From assembly GCA_029204225.1 (NCBI GenBank), contig MU831934.1, positions 1 to 64,000 on the forward strand: a DNA stretch of 64,000 nucleotides. The letters run 5' to 3'. Below, in pieces: positions 56,474 to 64,000 of the stretch (the stretch's first letter is position 1; every line of letters begins with the position of its first letter). The stretch comes from Diphasiastrum complanatum (Eukaryota > Streptophyta > Lycopodiopsida > Lycopodiales > Lycopodiaceae). The notes below the pieces were generated by a model, which was not told the DNA's origin, did no database searches, and saw only the letters and a program-made list of their open reading frames with translations. Position numbers and translations under genes: made by a program.

Positions 56474-58672
56474 ATGTCGAGGATATCTTTCAAAATTTTG
56501 GATAAACCTCAAGATATTCCACTGAAAGATATAAAGAAAGTCATGTATTACTTCACTAGAGGGGTCAACAACACAAAGATATTTTCACTTGTCGGATAAT
56601 TTTACAAAATTCAAAATATTTTTGATGTACAAAAAGTTTGCCAAACAAAAAATATTCCCTATTTGAGTTACTCATATTTTCTTAGAATTTGAAAAAGAGA
56701 TTTTGGACTGGTAAAGATTTCCAAAAAATCACGAATGACAGTATGCTCCACTTGCGAGTTGTTAAAGTCTGCAAAACAACTTGCAAAGACCAATGACGAG
56801 AAAGTTAAATATTAATCAAATTTGTCATTCATTTTAATACTTTTTGTTTTGAAAAAATTTATGTTGCAGTCTTTTTGAATATCATTATGGTATGATCTTT
56901 ATTCTATTAAATAAGTGAATCATTGTATTTTCAATGGATGCTGCAAAAGCTCTTCAACTGCACAAAGATCAACAAACAGTTGAAAGACAAAAATTGGCCA
57001 AGCATCGAAAGAAATGTTTGGAATGTCCACAAAAATATCTGGGCCTTGTTATTGATGGCATGGATCAGAAGAAAACTATGTTGTTCATTTTGTCAGACTG
57101 CCCAAAAATTTGAACGAGGCAGATTTTATTCAGGTTCATTTCGTTGAAGCACTTGTGTTTAATGGCACTTTGGAGTCCAAGGTCTTTTTTAATTATCCCA
57201 ATGTTCGAAATAATCCAAATTTGACGATCACCATTGTACATAAGATAATTTGCGAATTTGGTGAAACTCTTCCATAAATACTTTATTTGCAACTTGACAA
57301 CACTGCTAGGGAAAATAAAAACCAAATTGTTTTTGCATACTTGTCCATGCTAGTGGAGAAATTTTTTTCAAAAAAATAAAAATAGGATTTTTGTTGGTAG
57401 GATATACCCACGATCAAATTGGTCAAATGTTTAGTTGCTTTTCTAAGAGGTTGAGACGCAAAAAAGCATTTTCTTTACCAATACTTCAAAGCATTGTTGA
57501 GGAATCATATGTGCCAAAGCCAAACGTGTCATTAATCATACACACATATGATTTTTGTTATTATGTTAAGGCGTCCAATGAAACAGAGCGATGAGTAGCT
57601 AATATTAATGATATTAGCTTTCAGCACCAGTTTAAAATCAAATGTTACGAATCAGACATTATATTATTATGGGGCAAACTATTTTCAAATTCAGTTTCAT
57701 GGCTACCTCTTGAAGGAGTTCAATTTTTGCTTAACATTCCATCGACTCAAATCGAGCTTGCTGTGTTGTCTCCCTTGAAGTCCTTGCTAGAAGAACAAAA
57801 GGCGCAAAGAGAACATCGTGACATTGATCCATTTGCCTCATTAAATTTTTTGGAATCAAGTATTCAAGCAATTTATCATTTTTTTGATGAGTTTGATCAA
57901 CATTGGTGGATGGACTTTTTCGAGGAACAAAAAATCAGTTTGCTCAATTTCGAACATACATCAACAACTCAAGAATTTCATTGGCCTCATAAATTAGGAA
58001 CATCAACTACAACTGTCGAACCTTCAGATCTTTCTCGAAATAATGATTTCTTGCAGCTTGTGCAAGGTGAGGAACGTGAAATTTATGTGGGCTCAAGGAA
58101 GAATAGGCAAAGTGTAAAAGCTGCAAAATGAAATGGCGCGGTGATTTGAATGAAATCCAAATTGGAAGCCTTGTTGCACTTCTAGCTTTAGAAAACAATG
58201 AAGGACATCCATTTTGGATAGTACTTGATTTTATTCAAAATAGCAATCAAACAAAAGTACTACGTGTCCATTAGTTGTGCACCACTTCAACGAATGCTTT
58301 TTTGGGAAGGTACGAACTCGAAATGTTGCAAGTAGATCCAAAGGGCAAGAGAAAGAGATTGCCAAAAAAATCAACCAAGAGTCGATGATTTGAATCTACA
58401 GGATGTACATGTTTTGGCATTTAATTTTGAATTAACAATGACCAATCATCTACGAAAGTCCACTATATCTATATTGAAAGAATGACTTGGATTACTGGAA
58501 AAACCATCATCCTCCACTCGTCATCAACAGAGAAAAGCTGATTTACAAGGTTTTTTTGTCAACATTAGACGTGGATTCTTAGGAAGATATGCCAATTGAC
58601 TCTGATGAAGAAGACGGGTCTTCCACTTCATCAGCCGAAAACGAGAGTGTTGAGAATATGTCAAGTTCTTAA
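56474..58672 (+). pseudogene. DUF7869-type DDE-like gene, broken
   Basis: Read in several frames, the plus strand gives an ordered series: MSRISFKILDKPQD (56474), a C-x2-C stretch (VCSTCELLKSAKQLAKTNDE, about 56730-56810), YLGLVIDGMDQKKT (about 57040), VRNNPNLTITIVHKI (57210), LQLDNTARENKN (57290), LLVGYTHDQIGQMFSCFSKR (57390), a longer open part (57727-58131, LNIPSTQIELAVLSPLKSL), then GSLVALLALENNEGHPFW (58165) and an acidic C-terminus (DSDEEDGSSTSS, stop 58670). The words IDGMDQ, LDNTARENKN and GxTHDxID/GQMFS are what I remember of proteins annotated with DUF7869, likely RNase H-fold, transposase-related. Here frameshifts (about 57105, 57365, 58130) and stops make it a pseudogene. Intron positions are unresolved. 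Confidence 0.7.
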
Positions 58673-59840
58673 TTGAGAGGCATCAGTGAAAATTCCTTGG
58701 AAAATGTACTTTAAAAAAAAGAATGTGCAAATATAATTTAAGTTGTTATGTATTTCAATGGGATTTCGAGTTTCAAAAATCATTTGTTCTCTTGAATTAT
58801 TATTTCATGTGTAATTATGATGGTTTTATGAAGTTTGCAATAAAAAACTTGTAGTTCTTTATTTAAAATATGCATTTTTTGGCTTTTTTTTAAAAATAAA
58901 ATTTAGAGATTTACTAAAAAAATCCGTGATTTTGGCCTAAAACTAGGACTATTAAAAAACACCAAAAAAGATTACTCTTTTTGAGGTCAAAGTCCCAAAA
59001 CAAATGTCATTGTTTATTTACAAAAGTTTATTCGATCTCAAATGAACGCAAACAAGGCAGTTGCGGTACTTTGTGAGTTTACTAAGCTTGTTTGCAATAA
59101 GTTGAGTTTGTGTACAAATAGGACAACTTCAAGTGAAGTAGGGGTTGTTGCTGATTATTGAATGTCATATCATTTACATTTGATGATCAATAAAGGGGTG
59201 AGAGCCAATCGATTATGCGGTGTCTTACAGACTCTAATGTTTGCGTTGTAGGCAGCGATAAGCATATGCCTTGCTTAAGAACTTTTGAGCAGTAGCAACT
59301 AGAGGTTGTGTTGTACTCTGTATTGTGTTGAGCTGTAATAATTGTATCACGGATTTATTCCGATCATGGTGTTGTTGGGTTGTTGTAAATGATGTATTGT
59401 TTATTTCTACAATACTGTTTATTCCCATTGCATATTGTAGGATTATGTTTATATGTATTTGGCTACAACGGTGTATTCTAAAATCCTGTAATGGGTAAGG
59501 TAGTTAGGCGTTAATTTTATCCCCTAAAGGCTAATACTTTTTTGGTTCTGTTTGCTGGCTAGTTTCGGTTTGAGTTGTGAATCTGGATAGCAATAACTTC
59601 CAGTTGTGAGTTGAATTGTCATTGGTTGCTGAGAATTTGACACAGATGTCTTCTGGAGCCAGTACTTAAGATCCATGACGTACTAGAGTGCTTCGCAAAA
59701 TGGACGTCATATCTGTGGGACGCACTTGCGCGACGACGTGCCAATGCTTCCAGTGGAAGCGACGACCCGAATATGCACATACACCAATTTTTGGTTGTTT
59801 GTCAAGCAAATAAGGAAACATAAGATATTCGCATGTTGGA
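58673..59840. other. Intergenic, no gene recognised
   Basis: AT-rich to about 58990. The part from 59040 to 59640 has LTR-like composition and leads into a gag remnant, so it may include the LTR and leader of that element. No primer site or LTR limits were found. Confidence 0.4.
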
Positions 59841-59841
59841 G

Positions 59842-60612
59842 TTATTTCCAATTAAGCTGAAGGGGAATGCATTACAATGGTATTCTCAGTATGGCTTGCA
59901 AGAATTTCAGAATTGGGAGGACTTAAAGAGGGCCTAGGGCCTTTTTGAAGCGATATTGGAAACAACATGAGAATGAAGAAATTCTCGATAAGCTTCAAGC
60001 GATTAAGCAGCAGAAGAAGGAAGATGTACTAGCGTGTACTAGCGTACATCCAACAATTTAAGATGCTAGAAAAGCAGTTTCAAGAGCCGTTGACAGATGT
60101 AAAACGTTTGAAAATTTTCTAACATGGTTTGCATAAAGTACTCAAGAGGGGTACTACATCCTTGTGGTCAAGGATTGGAACGTATTGTCAAGGCAGCTCG
60201 GCAATTAGAAGAGGAAAAAATGTGGAAGAATTATCGTAAGCACCACAAACATCACAGACGAAGTGATTTATTTGATTTAGATTCAGATACGGATTCTGCA
60301 TCATCCACTTGAATCTGACTTTAAGTCTTCATCTTTCAACGAAGGAATTTTTTTTTTAAAAAAAACATAAAAAGAAGAATGAAAACAAGGAAAAGACACT
60401 TGCTCAAAATGATGAGGTGGTCACTACGGAATTCCGACAAGCTGGGATGCGGTTTTGCAGAAATTGCAATCAGGAAGGTCCTTATAGTAATGAATGTCTG
60501 AATGGCACACGATATTGTGTCATTTGCAATATGTATAATCACTGGACCAATGATTGCAAAATATTGCAGAGTGCACATACCACAGGAGCATTTGCGGTAC
60601 AGCCGCAGTAGC
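59842..60612 (+). pseudogene. Ty3-type gag remnant with zinc knuckles
   Basis: The plus strand shows ELFPIKLKGNALQWYSQY and LQEFQNWEDLKR, then (after a frame change) HENEEILDKLQAIKQQKKED, QQFKMLEKQFQEPL and, at the end, two knuckles: CRNCNQEGPYSNEC and CVICNMYNHWTNDC. This is a retrotransposon gag with several stops. No protease or pol follows, so only the gag part survives. Confidence 0.75.
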
Positions 60613-61436
60613 AGCAACAACTACAAGTTAGAAATCAGGTTGTGATTTGATTCATTAGTGTAAGCTCTAAATGTGAATTGTAATTAGTGTACAGTTAGTC
60701 ATATTATTGTATTTGGTTGTTACCAGGACTTGACCCACCATCGCCCCCTTGCTGGAATGTTGCCCTGGCGCCCACCTTGGCATGCCAGTGCCCCGGAGAC
60801 TAGGGTCGATCACACACTTGAAAAGTAACCTTCTCAGCTTTTTTAATAATAAAGTGGGATTTTCTCAAACTGACTCTGATTACCTTCTAGGTTTCAGCGT
60901 TCGGTAAAAGCGCCAGTTGTAAGGCCGCTTCAAACTTTTTGATATGGCATATAGCGAGGGTCGTATCCCGGGTGTCATCGGGACCATTCGGTCCTAGACG
61001 CTAGCGGTATGCTGTCGGGACCATTCGGTCTAGGAATTGGTTGTCTCCATATCTATTGTGGCTTGTGGTTCTGAGTGTTCCTTGCATGAACGTGAATGGG
61101 TTAAGCTCTTAGGGAACGACGGGCTCTAACCTGTTAGTTGAGTTGGATGGCTTGCTTGGGTGGAAGTTAGTTGTTTATGGATGTCCAGTCTGGGGTGGGG
61201 CCAAGTTGGCTTCTAGCACCTGTGACGAAGCTTTGAGTTGGTTAAGTCCGATGTAGGTCAGACAACTTGCTGGATGTTACTCGTTTGTAACGAAGCTTCA
61301 AGTTAGTTAAGTTGGGCGGCTTGCTTGGAGGGAAGTCACCCATATCGGGACCACCGGTTTGGCATGGCGCCAAGTTGGATCTCAATGTTGGTTTTCGAAC
61401 TTCCGACTCCTTTTGGGATGCTTGCACAAATATGTG
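60613..61436. repeat. GC-richer stretch with imperfect direct repeats
   Basis: Contains two exact copies of tcgggaccattcggtc (60978-60993, 61015-61030) and a looser pair of larger units (about 61140-61250 and 61290-61385) sharing ggcttgcttgg.tggaagt, ggcgccaagttgg-like and cgaagctt words. It ends before a primer-site-like sequence at 61437. Possibly an LTR or leader of an unrecognised element. Confidence 0.45.
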
Positions 61437-61452
61437 ATATCAGAGCCAACTG
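61437..61452 (+). other. Primer-binding-site-like sequence
   Basis: tgatatcagagccaac resembles TGGTATCAGAGCC with one mismatch at its start. Without an identified LTR or gag beside it the assignment is weak. Confidence 0.4.
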
Positions 61453-61919
61453 GCCGGTCAGCTATGCGGATCTTACATGGATGGCCATTGTTTGGGGTTC
61501 ATCAAGACAACTGTTGTGCAAGGTGCTGCCCACAGTGTAAGCACGGGTGCGTCCACGGTCGAGGTGGTCGGCAGAACGAGAGACTTGATGAGTCAAGGTG
61601 TTGTCCTTGAGGAGTAAACACGGTCACTACCCGCGGTTCGGGCCTGGCATTGTTTGCACATAGGACAAATGAGGCAGGGTGCTGCCATTAGATTGGTGTA
61701 TGTCAGAAATAGTGAACTCCTCCAACTTTGCCGAAGGACGAAAAGATCTCGAAGGCCGAATCGAACATTGAACCGAAGGTCGGACACATCCCAAAGGCCG
61801 AAGGAGAAGTGTTCGAGGTTCGTCCCAACAACCAAATGACAAAAACACATTGGAGGAAAAGACGAACCAAAAGAAAACAATTCGAGCTAACAATTGGCAG
61901 CTTGACTAGCGTGGAGTCT

Positions 61920-62315
61920 TGTACCAATACACTTAGTCGCCAGAAATGATTATAACATAGGGTACTAACTAATTGATTAGTGTAAATTGTCTTGTAAACT
62001 CCGCATAGTGAATATATATACGCGAGATAGATAGCCACAATTAAGTAGTGGATAGTGGAGAGATCAACTATGCATGAAAGTTTGCCAATGAGCAGAACAT
62101 ACCAAATTCGTGAGAGGAGAGACAGGCCGCCAACGTGCGGGACACTGATCAACTCACTCAATCTAAGACACAAATGCAATTACTCTCTTACAATCCATCT
62201 CTCATTATTCGTGTCGATTTGTTGATTGAATGCTTCATGGTTTGTGATCTGTAGTTGCCTACTTAGGATCCTACAAACAATCAAATTTTTGCAAAAGATA
62301 AACAGAAACTCTACA
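61920..62315 (+). mobile_element. Probable 5' LTR of copia D
   Basis: A TGTA...TACA span of 396 bases ending directly at a primer site, with a TATA-like AATATATATA at 62011-62020 inside. No second copy is in the window. Confidence 0.6.
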
Positions 62316-62332
62316 TGGTATCAGAGCAGCTT
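62316..62332 (+). other. Copia D primer binding site
   Basis: tggtatcagagcagctt, the initiator tRNA-Met type site, immediately after ...ctaca. Confidence 0.9.
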
Positions 62333-62348
62333 CTCTAGGCAACACAAT

Positions 62349-62995
62349 ATAGCTACAACGATCCAAACAAAAATAGCAATCCATCTTGATGGCGCAGACT
62401 ACAGAATATGGAAATTCAAAATCAAAACGCTTCTAAAAGGTGAAGGCATCTGGTCGGTGACCGCCGAACTCAAAGAAGAACAGCCTCCAGAGGGAGACCC
62501 GAGGAGAGATAAATGGATCAAAAAGGATGAGCGCGCTATGGCAATCATCATTTCGTCCATTACTGAAGAAATACTCATGCAGATTGAAGACTGTGAGAGC
62601 AGCCATGAAGCGTGGAAAAGACTAAAACAGAAGTACGAACATTGTTGGGACATGCAAAGTTGCCAGGAGCTCTCTATATTCCTTCACTAAGAAAAGATCT
62701 ACTATTAGTCTCGAAGATGGTAAATTGGAATTCGAGTTCTGTTCGATGGCAATGTATGTCGGATGATTGAGAAAACAACAGAGAAGGTAACCTCTACCAA
62801 GCAAAGATAATCATCACAACTGATAGCATACTAAATGCGTCAGAGAATGAAGATCAACTCTAGCACCGAAGGATATATCATCTGAACATGAGGAGCCTAT
62901 ACGAAATGAGTAGAAGGGAGATTGTCACAGGTCTAAAAGTATCCAGACCCGACACTGAATTCTGTGAAGCCTACTCTTATGTCCATGGCCAGTAA
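62349..62995 (+). pseudogene. Copia D gag and pre-integrase fragments
   Basis: Gag reads ATTIQTKIAIHLDGADYRIW, FKIKTLLKGEGIWS, ERAMAIIISSITEEILMQIE and SHEAWKRLKQKYE up to about 62640. The expected start codon at 62349 is ATA instead of ATG. Downstream the reading picks up at the pre-integrase zone (62861-62992: TAG in place of Trp, then HRRIYHLNMRSLYEMSRREI and PDTEFCEAYS). The knuckle and protease between them are lost, and so is everything after. Confidence 0.8.
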
Positions 62996-63495
62996 GTAGG
63001 ATTCAGTATACTCCTAGTCTTGGATACACGGTACTCCAGTAAATCAAGCTGTTAGTTATGCCACTTCATACTAGATGTGACCTAAAAGTAACTAATATCC
63101 TTGTGAGGCCCATAACACACTAAATGGAGTTTACACAAGGTATGAGACAATGTATGCATGTGTAGAGTTATCAATAGCAATTCCATGAATAGTTGGTCCA
63201 TGCTTAGAACTCTATTCTGGGTGAATCTATGTATAGGGAACTTAGGGCTATGCATGGCTATGTGCCCAAGTTGCTTTTGGCTCTATATGTTGAGGCCAAA
63301 CTCACCCTACTCCTCATTGTGATCATTGATTCGTTGCCAAAGTTTCACTCTACCTTCATGCTTCTGATTCCTTGGCTTGGGGGTGAAGCTTCTAGAGTTG
63401 ATTGGTTGCTTCTACTTGGTTGGGTGGTTGCTTCATAGTGTGTTTTTCATTGTGTTTTATCTTGTAAGCAGGATCTTAGAGAGCTTCCCTTATAT
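62996..63495. other. No gene recognised; possible LTR
   Basis: The sequence ends at a primer site at 63496, so its right part is presumably an LTR. A 69-codon open frame (63229-63438) has no family motif. Confidence 0.4.
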
Positions 63496-63513
63496 TGGTA
63501 TCAGAGCCAAGGC
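63496..63513 (+). other. Copia-type primer binding site
   Basis: tggtatcagagccaaggc is a perfect initiator tRNA-Met site. The element it belongs to runs to the right, and only leader sequence is in the window (to 64000). Confidence 0.85.
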
Positions 63514-64000
63514 TTACGAAGATTGTAGAACATGGAGAAGGGCTACCTTTCATCGAAAGTTCAGATTGGATCCATGGAATTTCTCTTCCAAGGTGGATAG
63601 CAAGGTTGCAAGTGCGTGTTCTATCCCGGTTTTAATTTGCATGTTCCTAAGGTCCATTACTCTTGGGATTCTTTGTGGTTTTTTGGAGAATTGTCTTTGA
63701 AGGCCAATTTGTGATGTTTTTTTGGAGCTTTTTCTTGTGTAGATCAAATTTTTGGTAGATCTGAATTTCCAGCAAGTGTACTTTCGTTTTAGGGTTCATT
63801 AATGATGAAATTAATGATGCATGTCGGTTCTTTCCAATGATTATGATTCTAGGCTATGTTTTGGTCCAAATCACTTGGTTTTTCATGCTTTTTGGCACAA
63901 CATAGATAGTAAGAACCAAAATCTAACAAGATCAGACCAATTAGATGATTATAATTCTGTCAATCCGTTTGCATGTGTTAGAGAAAGAGTTGTATGTCAT
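63514..64000 (+). other. Leader of a truncated-by-window element
   Basis: Sequence following a copia primer site, with no recognisable gag before the window ends. I see no motif in it. Confidence 0.4.

Noticed and set aside
48900-58980. Terminal inverted repeats of a methyltransferase/DUF7869 transposon near 49050 and 58950
   Set aside because: I compared the two ends by eye. They share only A/T runs and a weak 'gacc..aaaaagag' resemblance, which is not enough.
1-64000. tRNA or rRNA genes
   Set aside because: No cloverleaf with A and B boxes or rRNA-like segment was recognised by reading. tRNA-like short matches are the retrotransposon primer sites.

Overview
The window is nuclear DNA from a land plant. 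It holds a plastid-type [2Fe-2S] ferredoxin with a transit peptide, a spliced MS5/TDM/SDI-type TPR gene with plant GT-AG introns, and dense Ty1/copia and Ty3/gypsy LTR retrotransposons whose primer sites match plant initiator tRNA-Met. It is AT-rich, with long CT and TC/CA microsatellites. A C-terminal domain of an N4/N6-type DNA methyltransferase and a DDE-like (DUF7869-type) gene, both broken, hint at a non-seed plant such as a lycophyte, fern or bryophyte. That placement is inference. I recognise no rRNA, tRNA or CRISPR locus.

Layout. 1-3.5 kb: no recognisable gene. 3.6-4.05 kb (-): ferredoxin gene with one apparent base lost near its 3' end. 4.4-6.7 kb: microsatellite and a decayed + strand Ty3 element. 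7.7-10.7 kb (-) and 11.2-14.4 kb (-): two truncated copia elements, A and B. 14.5-16.5 kb (-): a Ty3 fragment. 16.9-31.6 kb (-): copia element Y, split inside its integrase by a complete Ty3 element at 18920-30001 with a perfect 5-bp target duplication. 31.7-33+ kb (-): copia fragment X. 36.04-38.41 kb (+): the TPR gene, the only apparently intact host gene. 38.4-41.9 kb: no gene, some small hairpins. 41.9-47.9 kb: a coiled-coil pseudogene split by a copia element (43512-47807, 5-bp duplication) whose pol segment is inverted. 49.9-55.1 kb (-): methyltransferase remnant split by a young copia element with one long reading frame but no reverse transcriptase (50521-55098). 55.8-56.24 kb: eleven 19-bp palindromes at about 41-bp spacing. 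56.5-58.7 kb (+): broken DUF7869-type gene. 59.8-64 kb: gag fragments and further LTR/primer-site remnants, mostly + strand.

The part most worth a second look is 49.9-58.7 kb: a DNA methyltransferase remnant and a DDE-like gene point away from each other across a palindromic array. They may be the decayed body of a DNA transposon that carried its own DNA methyltransferase. Throughout the window, reading frames are often broken by TAG where the family has Gln (CAG) or Trp (TGG), as expected if CAG-context cytosine methylation and deamination have been eroding the repeats.
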